64,000 nt of DNA from Erodium maritimum (lineage: Eukaryota; Streptophyta; Magnoliopsida; Geraniales; Geraniaceae): positions 65,379,879-65,443,878 of the forward strand of contig OY997595.1 of NCBI GenBank assembly GCA_963921825.1, in the 5' to 3' direction. Position numbers and translations under genes: made by a program. Below the pieces are notes generated by a model. The model made no database searches and was not told the DNA's origin. It saw only the letters and a program-made list of their open reading frames with translations. Shown piece after piece: positions 1 to 11,700 of the stretch (position 1 is the first letter of the stretch; each line of letters starts with the position of its first letter).

Positions 1-720
1 TGCCGCACATATCCCCACTAATGATATAGAGAAGAGGAAATGCTCTATCGTGGGATGGGAACTCTTGAAGCCACATATCAGTTATCCCCCTTCCACCCCC
101 TTGATCTGAACTAGGACAACGGAATGAGGCGGATGAAAAGGAATCTAAGATCAATTATGGAACCTGACAAGGCCCACCACGGTCTCCTAACACTAAAGGG
201 TACACAACTGATACAAATGTCGTATCTTGGCCCGAGAACAAGTACTCATACTGACATCACAACCAGGCGAGGTCTGTCTCGCAGGCACGTCAGGTCCAAT
301 GAGTCGTCTGCCAAGCATCGGGGTGTGTATAGGAACACACACCTCGCTTTGCCAAGATTGGTGTCAACCCGACATCCTGGTTCCTTCACTCCCTATTGTT
401 TTCCCTTGATGCACACCTATCTCTCCAACGCTCTATATATCATTTGGTGTGGGCATCTTCAGGTCGAGTCAAGAAGTCATTCCAATGAGCGAGGATGAGT
501 ATCCATCCCTGTGGAGACTATCCATAGATAAATTGTCTTTGGATTAGCCGAGCATTTTTCATAGGGTTAGCGTCTGGTACCTACGAGTAAAGACTCAATT
601 CTCATCCTTTTGTTTTGATTAGTTATGTTTGTTCTCGTATTTCAGTTCTTTTGGTTTGGTTGCGTTTGTACCTCTGATTCTTATCTAATAAAACTCATAT
701 ATGCTAAAAAAAAAGTAGAC
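1..720 (+). other. Probable LINE 3' end with poly-A
   Basis: No convincing gene. The stretch ends in a T-rich tail, an AATAAA at about 688 and a run of A at about 706-714. This layout resembles the 3' UTR ends of the degraded LINEs elsewhere in the window (near 14470, 29320 and 62640). The short ORFs are interrupted and have no domain I recognise. The assignment rests only on the tail structure. Confidence 0.3.
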
Positions 721-839
721 TAATGGTGTGTAATCCGATATTTAATTCAATTTTCGAGTGTACCATATGAATCTTAACCTAAAGAAAGAAATAAGAAATT
801 AAATTTGGTAAGGAATACTTTCATATAATATCTCTCTCT

Positions 840-1240
840 CGTTTTAGTTCTTTAGAGTTTGTAGCAAAGGATGTCGTCTTCTTCTCCTTTGACAACGGTG
901 GTAGCAATAATTATTGGCACGATTTTTGCATCACGGGTTGGCTCTTCATTGATCTCTCCTGCATTAGGTGGTCAAGCGGTCATGCAGGGGCTCCTACTAA
1001 GGGTCTCGTTGGGGATTGATATGGCATACTATGGCGAGGGGACGGAGGACGAGAGGGGCGAGGGGTCCTACAACATTAATGGGCGTGCATATTCTCCCTG
1101 GTTTAGTGAAGCAACTGGTGCATCCGGGAGTTCCTAGGCCGACTGTGGCCTTGCATGACGAGGACAAGGAGAGGGGCTGTCTCTCGAGGGTAAGCGGAGT
1201 GGATGTCTTTGAGGAGTAAGTTTTAGACGTCGTATGAGTA
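840..1240 (+). other. Unidentified ORF remnant
   Basis: An 88-residue ORF starts at 871 with a Ser-rich head and a hydrophobic stretch, and is overlapped by GC-rich ORFs in other frames. I see no domain, no splice sites that extend it and no recognisable relative. GC content is higher than in the AT-rich DNA on either side, as in other transposon remnants here. It is probably not a functional gene. Confidence 0.2.
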
Positions 1241-2980
1241 CTTAGTTCATCTTGGCCCCATTCTTTCGGAAATGGACATACTCTATCTAGCTCATTTATT
1301 TGGAGTAATTGTACTCCTTCGAACGTTATCATAGTATCCCTTTCCCGACATCTACTCTGGAGTATTTTGGTAACTGAGCATTTTTTTTTACTTTTCTTTC
1401 AATCCCTTGATGTTCCGAATTTTCAATTTCTTAATTTTCTGATGTTTTTGGTTTCAGCATTCTCTAGTTGACTTACTTTAGGTCGAGGCCTCCAGACTTT
1501 TATATCTATTAATCTATTGACTATGTTCACAGTTTAATAAAAAAAGTCTAAAAGAATAAATTAATTATAACTTAAATTTTATGCTTATCTAAATATTTTG
1601 TTTCTCATATGTTTTATTTTTATTTTAAAAATTATCCTCAAAATTCAAACCCCTTTTTTGGTGTTCATTTCTAATTTTAGCGACTCGATCAGTTGTTCCC
1701 ACTATGGCCATCAATTTTCTTTAACTAGTCAGACCTTCGATAGCGAAAGGTAACTCCGACAATTGAAACCCCGACTTTTGCTCCTCTTCAGCCAATTAGT
1801 GCGACCTTATGTCCCTCGTTTTAAACAATTCAAGTCGAGAATGTATAATCTGAAGAAATTAATTAATGAACATAATTATATGAAATTAAATAAATACATG
1901 CATAATCAGATGTATTTCCCAGTTGAATTGATACATAAAAAAAAACTCAATCTAAATCTAAAACTAAAATAGAATTATAAATTTGAGCTAGTTGTGTTGT
2001 TTGGAGAACAAGCAAAGCCAAAAGGGCCATTTGTGTGTTTCTGATTGTTCCATGTATTGTCAGCTTTATTGTAAAGTTGGGACACTTTTTCAGGAACTTG
2101 TCCTCTCCAATCCATCCCACATTTACTGACAACATTGTTGTGTGCTAAAATCAATTTAATCATTAAAAAATATTAATACAGACAAGAACAAACAGTACTA
2201 GGAAATTATAACAAATACACAATTTTAAATCTGAAAAGACAATTGTTTTCTTTTTGTCTGTGACTCAAAGTCTGTAGGCACTAGGCAGTCCGTGCAAGAT
2301 ACCACTACCGTTACTCTCTCGTCTAACGTGCGCACTCCAGATCCGCTCACTTTAGCACGTGTCTGCTACTTTACCTGTCGTGAAATGTGTTTGGTTTTAC
2401 TGAAATAATAGACATTATTTTTTGTTTTTTTCTAAAGAACATCATTATTTTAAAAAGATAATTATAAACCTTACTATAAATTATGCACATTTAGTAAATA
2501 TTATAGATAAATTAATTTTTACAAAAATATCTTGTTATTTTTTGTTTATAAATTTATTATCTTTAATAAATATTGGTTATGTGACGGTTATATGATTTTA
2601 ATTTTTTGAAAATGGTAATTTATCCTTTATATTTGACGTGTTTTACAATTTGTTAATTACTATATATATTTATATATATTTTTTGCAATTTGAAACCCTT
2701 ATATTATATATACGTTTTAGTATTAATACTTTCTAGTTTTTTGCAAAAAAATAATAATAATTTGGTTAATAGATTTACAAACTGAAAATATTTGAAAAAT
2801 ATTTTATTATAAAAACAAAAAATTCACCGATAATTTTTGTAAAGCGTACATGGTTTACCGTACGTTTTGTTGTTGTAATTATTCTTATTTAAAATTAACA
2901 ATTTGGATTATTTATGAAGAAAAAATGGATTGACATGAAAACCCAAGAAGCTTCTTTTTAGAGCTATACAGCCAGAGTGC
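1241..2980. other. AT-rich intergenic DNA upstream of the Aux/IAA gene
   Basis: No ORF of interest. From about 2400 to 2930 it is strongly AT-rich with poly-A and poly-T runs. The last few hundred bases form the upstream region of the Aux/IAA gene. A short moderately GC-rich patch at 2270-2400 has no assignment. Confidence 0.5.
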
Positions 2981-2990
2981 CCCTCTGCAT

Positions 2991-2996
2991 TGTCTC
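2991..2996 (+). promoter_or_regulatory. TGTCTC auxin-response element candidate
   Basis: The hexamer TGTCTC lies 101 bases before the Aux/IAA start codon. TGTCTC is the classical auxin response element bound by ARF transcription factors, and most Aux/IAA genes are themselves auxin-induced. A single hexamer is common by chance, so this rests on position and gene type. It may fall in the 5' leader rather than the promoter. Confidence 0.4.
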
Positions 2997-3096
2997 TATA
3001 CAAACACACACTCTTCTTCTTGACCCATTTTTATAGCATTTTTGTTGATCTTCATCTTCTCTGGATTTGGGTTTCTTCCATTTGTATGAAACCTTT

Positions 3097-5799
3097 ATGT
3101 CTAGACCTTTAGAGCAAGATTACATAGGCTTAACAGAGGCTTGTCCCATGGAGAGAAGCTCTGACAAGCTCTCACCCTCTCCTTCTTCATCTTCCTCAGA
3201 GAGCACCAATGTTGCTCTCAACCTGAAGGAGACTGAGCTCAGGCTTGGCTTGCCTGGCTCCAGGTCTCCTGAGAGGAACCCAGCTGGATTTGGGGCTGGG
3301 GTTTCCATTTTTGGCAAGGGTTTGGAGGAGAAGCCATTGATGAGCTTTGTTTCTGGGTCTAAAAGGGGCTTTTCTGATGCCAACATTGATGGGTCTTGTG
3401 GGAATGTGAAATGGGTTTTCTCTGATGTTGATTTGGGGAAGAAAGGTCCTGTCTTGTTCTCTCCCAGCAACAATGGATCAGCCATGAAAGAGGGTGTTGT
3501 TGCTGCTTCTGTTACTCAATCTTCAAACCTGCCTCAGTACAACATGGATCATCATGTTAATGGTGACCATGGTTGTAGTGCCCCTCCAGCAAAGTAAGCT
3601 GCTCCTTCTGCACTTCTTTTATGGGTTTTGATTCTAATTGCTATGAGCCCTTGAAAAAACAAAACTTGCAATTTTTTTTGAGTTGGGAGTTTTGTCCAAA
3701 TCAGTAGAGTGCAAGCTTTTGGGACCTCAAATGATCAAATGGTGAAGAAGGAACATAGAACTGGTATTGTTTGTACTAGCTTAGGTTGTATCTTGTTTGA
3801 TTCTCACAACCTCACTATGTGTTTATGAAATTATGATCCATAAGAGTTTGTTCTAAATCAGTAGAGTGCAAGCTTTTGAGGATGGAACATAGAACTGGTA
3901 TTGTTTGTATTAACTTAGGTTGTATCTTGCATGATTCTCACTACATGTGTTTATGATCCATATCTTATCATGACTCTAGCTCATAACTCATTTACTTTCA
4001 TGTGAAATTAGAGCCTTGATGTAGTTTCTTTGTGCAATACCATATTGATTGAGTACAAGGTTGGTGTCACAGGGCACAGATGGTCGGATGGCCACCAGTC
4101 GGATCATTCCGGAGAAACACCATGGCTTCAAATCCGATAAAAAATGGAGACGAATCTCAAGGCAAAGCCCTCTATGTTAAGGTTAGCATGGACGGTGCTC
4201 CTTACTTGAGGAAGGTTGATCTCAAAACCTTCTGCAACTACATGGAACTCTCATCAGCCCTGGAGAAGATGTTCAGCTGCTTCACAATTGGTATGGACTT
4301 GTAATAATCGTCAAAGGAAGGGGGTTATGAGTTGCAAAAAAATGAATACCTTGGGGTACTTTTTTGCAATTATCCCTTGTCAAAAAACATGCATTGACTT
4401 CGATTTTTGCTCGTTGACCTTGCAGGGCATTGTAGTTCCCCAGGGCTTCCCGGGCGGGATGGCCTTAGCGAGAGTCACCTGAAAGATCTTCTCCATGGCT
4501 CTGAGTATGTTCTTACCTACGAAGACAGGGATAGTGACTGGATGCTTGTTGGTGATGTCCCTTGGGAGTATGTTCCATCTTCTTTCACCTCTAAGTCCTT
4601 TAATAATATTTTGGGCTAATTGCATATTGTTATTGTGTACTGTATGTCTTTCGTGTATGACTACTTCTACATTTAGCTACCTAAACTTTCAAACAATTAT
4701 ACACAACTCTTTGACATCAAAATGTCAAAAATACCCTCAGAAAAAAACCCATTTCGTCTGTATATTAGTTTTAACCCTAATATTTTTGCAAGAAGCGTAA
4801 TCAGATTTTGGGTTAATTGCAGATTGCTATTGCGCACTATACGTCTTTTACACGTAATACTCCGCTCTTTTTTGTCAAAATGACAAAACTACTCTTCTCC
4901 AATCTAAAAAAATACCATCTTTTTGTTTTTTTATTAGTTTTATCCTTTGATTATTTTTTTACATCTAATCAAAATGTTTTTGGTAGTTATGAAGTCTATT
5001 ATGAGATTAATGTCAAGGGCAATTTTGTCATTTTCTAGCGAAAAGAGCTTTGTGTAATTTTTTTGAAAGTTTAGATAATTGGATGTAAAAACTAAAAGTT
5101 GGGGTAGTGATATGCAAAAAAAACGCATAGTACGCAAGATCTATCTACAATTAACCCTAATGTTTTTACAAGAAGCATAATCTGATTTCCGACAATGAAC
5201 CTTGAACATTATTTTTTTATGAACAATTGACCATGATATTAAATCTCAACTAGTCATCTAAACCTGTGAAATGAGATGGTCCATATCTCTTTTGTTCTTG
5301 AAAGCATTGTTATTGGTTGTTTCAGGATGTTCATAGACTCATGCAAGAGGCTACGGATCATGAAAGGATCAGAGGCAATAGGGCTTGGTATGTTCAACTT
5401 GCCTTCACTTTACACAACTTGTCTTTTTGTTGCAGTTTGTATAAGAGTAACGATTTTACCCTTACAATTCAATTTAACAATAAAATGGTAAAAAATCCAA
5501 ATTTTCATAACCCGTGATTTTCTTCCTCTTTGTACTGTAAAAAGAATAAGAAATGTGAAAATTTGGATATTTTATTCTTTATGTATTACTTTTGAATTTA
5601 AATTTCTAAGGATAAAATCGTTATTCTAAAACAAATTTATATAAAAATACAAGTTCAAGACACTTTTATACCGTTATCAAAGAAGAGAGTTACAAGTTGT
5701 AAGAAGTGAATACCTAAGGATATTTTTTCATGAACTGATCCATTACTATGCACAATTTCAGCTCCGAGGGCCATGGAAAAGTGCAAGAACCGAAACTAG
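3097..5799 (+). CDS. IAA27: Aux/IAA auxin-response repressor, IAA27-type
   Basis: Nuclear repressor of auxin transcription: it binds ARF factors, recruits TOPLESS through an EAR motif, and is degraded through TIR1/AFB when auxin is present. Exons are 3097-3593, 4073-4290, 4426-4567, 5326-5387 and 5762-5799; all junctions are GT-AG and give 318 residues. Domain I holds the EAR motif LRLGL at residues 48-52. Domain II is the degron [11 protein letters not shown] around 170-180. The PB1 region (about 199-305) keeps the basic Lys (K202) and the acidic YEDRDSDW loop (270-277). The N-terminal DYIGL, the MFSCFTIG stretch and the C-terminal MEKCKNRN match the Arabidopsis IAA27 (PAP2) subgroup rather than IAA8/IAA9. 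ATG 3097 is chosen because it starts the homologous N-terminus. The degron has Gly where Arg is usual. Introns hold several MITEs. Confidence 0.93.
3698..3965 (+). repeat. Tandem duplication in Aux/IAA intron 1
   Basis: A segment beginning AAATCAGTAGAGTGCAAGC at 3698 recurs at 3855, a period of about 157 bases. The shared parts include GAACATAGAACTGGTATTG and the stretch ending TGATCCATA. The second copy is shorter because of internal deletions. It lies fully within intron 1 and leaves the splice sites intact. Confidence 0.8.
4613..4777. mobile_element. Short MITE with 9-bp TSD, Aux/IAA intron 3
   Basis: The element starts GGGCTAATTG and ends TTTTAACCC. It is flanked by exact copies of TAATATTTT at 4604-4612 and 4778-4786. 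A 9-bp target duplication with GGG...CCC ends fits Mutator-type MITEs. At 165 bp it looks like a deletion derivative of the longer copy at 4810. Confidence 0.65.
4810..5157. mobile_element. Foldback MITE, tandem to the 4613 copy
   Basis: Inverted-repeat element starting GGGTTAATTGCAG and ending TACAATTAACCC, with internal arms that pair (for example GTCAAAATGACAAAAC against GTCATTTTC). The roughly 32-bp segment before it (4778-4809) recurs after it (5158-5189) with a few changes. The two MITEs therefore form a tandem unit of element plus spacer in Aux/IAA intron 3. Confidence 0.65.
5398..5745. mobile_element. Family-B foldback MITE, Aux/IAA intron 4
   Basis: Long inverted-repeat element with the motifs of the best-bounded copy at 55513-55940: CTTGTCTTTTTGTTGCA, a GTAACGATTTTACCCTT arm and a mirrored GATAAAATCGTTATTC arm. 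The left end abuts exon 4 (donor at 5388) and seems to be missing. A detached end of the same family, GCAAAAAAATGAATACCTTG through TTGCAATTATCCC, lies in intron 2 at about 4335-4377. Confidence 0.55.
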
Positions 5800-6089
5800 C
5801 AGACATTTCTGGAAATCAGACAAGGCGTTCGAGGGATTTTAACTTGAGCTCCATGATCACATATATGTTTTTGTCTTAAGAGTATGCATATTGCATCTAA
5901 GTTACTTGTTAGAAGAACAGATTATATATACATATGTTTGTCTTATGTTTCTGGCAATTGTGTATCCATTAACCTGCATTGTTGTGTAAATGGCTTGCTT
6001 TTGTATAGCCTCTGCATTTCTCAGTATTGTTGTTTTGAGAACCCAAGTTCATGATGTAGGGGCAGAATGGGCATATTTGTTAACTATTA

Positions 6090-6623
6090 GGGATAATCGC
6101 AAACAAAATGCCATGCATTATGTTCACTGACAAAAAACATGCCTAGAATTTGTATTTTTGTTGCATTTTATATCAGTTTGTTTAAAAATTACTAGTGTCT
6201 TCAAATTGTTAAAATAAAAACAAAAAAAATCAGAATTTTCACCCGCTTAATGAGCTTTTTATTTATCAATTACCATAATCTACTGCAATAACCGATTTTT
6301 TTTGTTATTATTATACTAATTGAATTAGTCCGATTATTTTGGTTCGATAATATTAACCAATAACTAATGAAAAAAAATCGATAATTTCGATTGGATTTAA
6401 GAAATCACTATTAGTATATCACAAAGATAAATAAAACTAAGGGAAATGAAAATTCAGGATTTTTTATTTTTATTTTTTATGTATTGGTTTTAAAATATAA
6501 AAATTCAAAGGTAAAATCGTCATTTTGAAACAAACGATATTGCACCTTTTGTCATTACTAAAGTAAAAAACTATAATTTGCAAAAAGTGGATAATACAAG
6601 ACATTTTTTTTTGCAACTATCCC
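6090..6623. mobile_element. Family-B-like foldback MITE between genes
   Basis: Starts GGGATAATCGCAAAC and ends TTGCAACTATCCC, with AT-rich arms that echo the other family-B copies (AAAATCGTCATTTTGAAAC near the right arm). I see no clear target duplication. It occupies most of the space between the Aux/IAA stop and the 3' end of the convergent gene. Confidence 0.5.
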
Positions 6624-6793
6624 GAAATACCCGTTTCGTTCAAATTTCACAACCCGATACATCCTTTTTTCAACAAGCCATGACAAAAAAAATCCATAAA
6701 TATCAACAAAATGTCAAGGTTCCCAAGTGAAGAAAAAAAAAATACTACACAAATCATCATTCTCATCCTCTTTGAACATAATTTCTAGTTTTT

Positions 6794-9700
6794 TCATGGT
6801 TCTGATATCTGAAGATAAACCATCTGAGTGTAGCCATTAAATACAGAAGCATCCAGCCTACCCAAACCGAGTCGCTGGAACAGGCCATAGCGCCCGTCTT
6901 CGACAATCGGAGTGGGCGCTCTGGCGGGATCGTATCGTGTCTGATGAGTTAGCGAGGGGCCTGCCACGGGAGGAAGCTCCCAGTACACGTCAGCAACAGA
7001 CTCGACGAACCTGCTGTTTTTGAAATGTTGGGCGTAGGAGATCTTCACGTTGCTGTGGTTGAAATCGTCCCGCATCTCCCCTCTGACACCCCACCAGGCT
7101 TCTCCGGGCCCACACATTTCTCCTACATCCACCGCTTTCTCCCACAATCCCTTCCTTCTTGATCGAACCCTCGCTTCATCGCCGTCCTCGAAGCAACTAT
7201 GCCCACCTCCTGCATAATATTCAGTGCAAGATTAAAAATTGGGTGGAAACCCATTCTTAAAATAGAGACCGGGAACCACTGACATCCATTGGATTTGTAG
7301 TGAAGAGCTTTAAACTAGGGTTGATTACACTGAGCTACACCTAAGTTTCAAATTCATTTTGCAACTACCCTGATTTTCAAAAAAATCACATAGCTCTTTT
7401 TTGCCAGAAAATGACAAAAATACTCTGATTCCTCGATCTCAAAACAGACTCCTTAAAAGATTAAAAAATGATATTTTTTGATGTCAGGGTCGGGCATTTT
7501 TGTCATTTTCTGTCAAAAAAGAGTTATGAGGATTTTTTTTAAACCTAAGGTAGCCGCAACACAAATTTAAAACTGAGGTGTAGCTAGTGAAAGACGTTCA
7601 ACTAAGTGTAATTAACCCTTGAAACTAGCACAGGACAATACATTTCACGATATCATTACGCAATGTATGTAGTACCTGTGTGTGTATTAGTAAACAATGG
7701 CTTGCACAATTAGTACTGGGCACACTCACCTTTGTCACTACAAATTATTAAACTAATTGTTCATAAAGACATCAGAGTCATGATGTTTTGGATTGAAACA
7801 CACAAGACCATATGTGGAAGACGAATAGTGACAATCTAATACAATTTACATGCACTGATGTTATAAACTTATAACGTAGCATCAATGGAAGTCAAACTAT
7901 TAACCTCGTTAATCAAACACTGGTTGAGAACTTGAGACTCTCTATGTTCCTAAACTATAAAAATATTGTGTTTTTGCCCTGAAAGCTTACTTACAGCAAT
8001 GGATGGTTTCTTACGCTATTATAAATTAAAAAAATGGTTTGGTTCAGTCCTAAGATTTGTTAGAGAAGTATAGAAGAGAGTGAGAGTGCACCTCTTATAT
8101 AGAATTGGTCACATATCTGTCTCAAGGAATAATGATCTCCTGATCCAGTGTCATAGTTATCTTCAAAAACAAGGTGCATGAAGCCAGCTTTTAATGCCTG
8201 CTTTACCCTGCCACAACATCAGCCAATTAAACTATCACAAATTAGTAACTTTCCGACAGCTGACCTTCATCATCGCAAAAAAGTACCTTGAGATATTCAG
8301 TCTTTGCTACTTGTAGGCTGTAGCACTCTTCTTTGATGACAGCAAAAAATACCCTAAACTTGTCTTTTTGTTGCGATTTGTATAAAATGATGATTTTACC
8401 CTTATGATTTAGATTTAAAAATAACAAGTAAAAAACATAAAATCCAAATTTTCGTATCCCTTAATTTTCTCTCTTTGTATCATACAAAGAGTAAGAAATT
8501 CAAGGGATATGAAAATTTGGATTTTTTGTTCTTCAATTATTATTTTTAAATTTAAATTTCGAAGGGTAAAATCATCATTTTGAAACAAATTTATAGAAAG
8601 TGCAACAAAAAGACAAGTTCAGGGAACTTTTTGCAATTATCGAAGAAAAGGGCTACAAGTTGCAACTAGTTAATACCTCAGGGTACTTTTATGCAATCAT
8701 CCCTATACAAAATGCTTACCTTTTCAATTCATTCTGATGGTCATCGAAAAACACAAAAACCTTACTAAGATCAGTAATTCCGTGTTTGTTCATCACATCC
8801 TTCCAATCAATGCTCCCAAAATCCATAAAATCCTTTCCAGCAAAATAAGTGCAGTTCCTATCAACATAAGCAGGCCCCTTCTTCAGATACTTCTCAGGAT
8901 GTCGTGGGGTGATTGACAGAATTTTCGTGTCTGGCATTGCTTGGCGCAAAACCCAAGTGGAGTGACCCTTGAAAGCACCACTCTCAATCATTAGATCTGG
9001 TTTCAGCCATCGGGCAATGAACCAAAGGCCGAAGCTGTGATCAAAACCCATCCCGTACATGTTGTTCTTTATTGGCCTCGTTTCGTATATTGGTATAAAT
9101 TCTTCCAAGCCTTTGAGTAAATCCTTGTATGTCCATTCCACTGTTTTGCCATGTTTCGATCTGCCTTTTGCCAAGGACAAGAATTAAATAGGCACAGACA
9201 GTGAGAATCATACAATTGCAAACTCAAAGCCAAATGTCTCAAAATTTTGCAAGTTAACAGACAAAAAATCATGGACTTGAAATAATTAAGAGCTGTTTTG
9301 TTTTAGATATCCATCTCTCAAAAAGGTTTAAATGGTGATGGGTCATCAAAGCAATCACTGGTCAAAAGACTCAAAACAGCAATTTTTATTATCTCCCTAT
9401 ATTGATCACAACCCAAGATCCAATTTTCTACTTCACTAAAATCTAATTATTAATATAAATGACTTGGAGAGGAATCTCGAACAAGGATATAATATAAAAC
9501 GGTAAATTTCTACTGAAAAATATATTCCCAAAATTCAAATTGTTACATCACCTCATTATGCTCGATCTACAGCATTTATGAAGAATTCCATCATAGTCAA
9601 AAGTAATTACTAGGATCTATTATGGTACCAATATTTAATAGATTTCCATTATTCAAGATGGAGTAATGCAAATTCTGTCAAGAACACAAGCTTTTTGCTC

Positions 9701-10554
9701 AAAATTGTGTTCTCTTTTTTTTACCAACACTACAACTTCTATGAAAAAGCTTGCCATATGCTACCATAATCTACTAAGTAGGAGGAAACCATGGTGATTT
9801 ATGAGTATAAGATCGATCTTCCAAGTTTTAATTCTCCCCCAAAAGACCAATCTTTGTTAACATACTAGTCATAAAATCTAATGCAACAGCAAAAAGAACA
9901 CTTAACTAAGCAAAGCATCATCCTTGAATTCAAGCTTACTCAAAGAACATTCCTTTTCCAAATACCCAGAAAAAAAATCTTACTCCAAGTTCTCAGCAAC
10001 ATCTACCCAACTAAGAAAATGAAACCATTTCTAATCAAAGTCAATGCCAATCCCAGATCTGAGTAAACCCCCAAAATCACGTACTCAGAGATCAAGAATT
10101 TCCCAGATCAAATCCCACAAATCTAAGGTCAATGTACACGATTCAAACAAACCCAAATCAAAGATTCAGAGATGCAAATGAAGAGGAACATAATCAGATG
10201 CTTACACCAGGGCACGCCGAGGTAGCCGAAATCGGATTCGAGGCCGTCGAAGCCGACGAGGCCGACCCTGGAAACGGGAGTGTAGGAGGAGACGCAGACG
10301 AAATTGCGAGAGCGGTAGAGGAGAGAGGAGACGGAGACGATGAGTACGACGGAGAAGACGACGCAGGGCCAGTGGTTGCCCAATCTGCTGAGGTAATGGG
10401 TCGCTCTGGCTGCCATCAGGGAGAGGTGCAGTTTCTTGGGTTTCAGCTCCTCGCCACCGCCACCGCCGCCGTCGGCGATGCCGTCGTCTTGCTGCGCCGT
10501 CCGGCGACCGGATCGAGCCCTGTCGAGCATTTTAGGGCTTCTGGAGTGGGTCAT
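6794..10554 (-). CDS. Type II membrane protein, methyltransferase-like, uncharacterised plant family
   Basis: Function not established. Exons on the minus strand, in order: 10554-10206, 9164-8720, 8207-8092, 7209-6794; these give 441 residues in closed phase. A basic, Gly-rich N-terminus precedes one membrane span at about 61-80, suggesting a Golgi or ER type II protein. The lumenal part has an SAM-binding-like motif, IESGAFKGHS (about 176-184), preceded by RWLKPDLM, then FFDDHQ (255-260) and EDNYDTGSGDH (280-290). Together these suggest the Rossmann-type fold of the TylF/CmcI-like O-methyltransferases. The C-terminal third (GGGHSCFEDGDEAR, WWGVRGEMRDDFNH, PSLTHQTRYDP) looks highly conserved from memory of plant homologues, but I know of no assigned role. 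The exon 1/2 junction gives VPWCRSKHG; its acceptor (AAAAG/GC) was chosen because the alternative makes a stop or breaks the frame. Confidence 0.82.
7318..7618. mobile_element. Foldback MITE with 9-bp TSD, intron 3 of the methyltransferase-like gene
   Basis: Starts GGGTTGATTACACT and ends AGTGTAATTAACCC. Flanks are TTTAAACTA (7309-7317) and TTGAAACTA (7619-7627), matching at 8 of 9 bases. Long arms pair throughout, for example GCCAGAAAATGACAAAAAT against TTTTTGTCATTTTCTGTC. Mutator-type MITE of 301 bp, and a relative of the 4810 element. Confidence 0.7.
8275..8702. mobile_element. Family-B foldback MITE, intron 2 of the methyltransferase-like gene
   Basis: Carries both arms of family B: GCAAAAAAGTACCTTGAG and TTGTCTTTTTGTTGCGATTT on the left, and GTGCAACAAAAAGACAAGTT and ACCTCAGGGTAC on the right, ending GCAATCATCCC. 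The extreme left end is degraded. It fills most of the 511-bp intron between exon 3 (8207) and exon 2 (8720). Confidence 0.65.
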
Positions 10555-10919
10555 GGGAGTGCGCGCGCTTCACTGTCGCGGTGTATATAGCTTTGGGGCT
10601 CTGTGAGATCCAGATTTGCTGTCATCACTCATCAGCATTAAAGAACTGGTTTTTATCTTTAATTTCTTTGTAGGAGTGATTCATGGATGTATCAAACTCA
10701 ACATACCTTAATCAATCATTTATGTGATGGATACAGGATACTGGATTAACGTTGTACCTAATCCAAGCGTTAGATAAACGTTATTTTGTAACGGATAAAC
10801 GTCTATGTAGTCGAAGTGAGATTCAAATATGAATAGAGAGATCGCTCGGATAGATAGCTAGGTGGATGTCGTTGGAAGGACATATATGGGTCGATTGAGA
10901 GATTGTCTCGCGCTAGGTT
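10555..10919. other. Upstream DNA of the minus-strand gene
   Basis: Contains the putative promoter side of the methyltransferase-like gene. No motif strong enough to call was seen. Beyond about 10640 the sequence is unclassified and merges into transposon remnants. Confidence 0.4.
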
Positions 10920-11700
10920 GGAGGTCGCAGCTGATTCGACCTCTATGGTCGATGGGATTTAGTCCTCCAAAACCTTCGCATTATAGGCTTTCCACAATTC
11001 TCAGAGCCATATGGTGAGGCGGGTGACGGTTTCTTGGGGGTTCCCTTAGTGAACTGAGTCCACCACTCCAAGAAGGAGATGTCGAGGTGGGACACACGAA
11101 TTGACAGCGAACAAGGAGGTGGGATGTCGACTCCTCGTGTGTGCCACACATCGGGAATGTCATAGACATAGGGTAAAAACGTCGATGGAGTCGTTGCGCA
11201 ACCTGTAGACAGTCTGTGAGACTCTCTCGAGTAAAGCTCGGGTTGGAGCCAGTAAGAGCCGAGAGGAAACCACCCCAAGGGTAACAAATGACCTTAAGGA
11301 CGCGGACCACAAGGTATTCAAGACGCAGAATAGGGCCCAATACATGCTTGACGAGGTGAGCCAAATTAGCATCCTAAAGGTTGAGGAAGTCAATGCCTCC
11401 CAAAACCTTCGATTAACATTGTCTTTGCTGATCCTACCATATGATCGTTCTTTTGGTGGGTAGAGGAGTTACCTCACCAAAATATGGATAGCACAACATG
11501 AATTTGATCGATTGTCCCCAACGTGAGGCGGAACACTAACATGATATAAGTAGGAACATAAGTGAATACAAACCTGATCATAACTTTCTGACTCGTCGAG
11601 GAAAGGAGTTGACCGTCCCAGGCCTGAATCCTTTTGAGGACTCGGTCACCAAGACAGGCCATACTCTAAGTCCTGCTCCTAGCAACCATGTTGGGAACCC
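10920..11700 (-). pseudogene. LINE ORF2 C-terminal remnant
   Basis: On the minus strand a fragment reads DRVLKRIQAWDGQLLSSTSQKVMIRFVFTYVPTYIM... over 11662-11474; this is the region just after the reverse transcriptase in plant L1-type LINEs. A second frame (11364-10981) holds a zinc-knuckle-like CGTHEESTSHLLVRC, as in the zf-RVT end of such proteins. Frames change and stops intervene, so the copy is dead. No endonuclease or RT core is left nearby. Confidence 0.7.

Noticed and set aside
124-498. 124-residue ORF at the window start
   Set aside because: No domain, no splice or promoter support, and the surrounding sequence ends like a retroelement 3' UTR.
8716-9180. 154-residue ORF as a stand-alone minus-strand gene
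   Set aside because: It is exon 2 of the four-exon gene; its apparent Met start comes from intron sequence, and splice sites bound it on both sides.
10132-10590. 152-residue acidic plus-strand ORF
   Set aside because: Antisense to exon 1 of the methyltransferase-like gene, whose spliced product is coherent across four exons.
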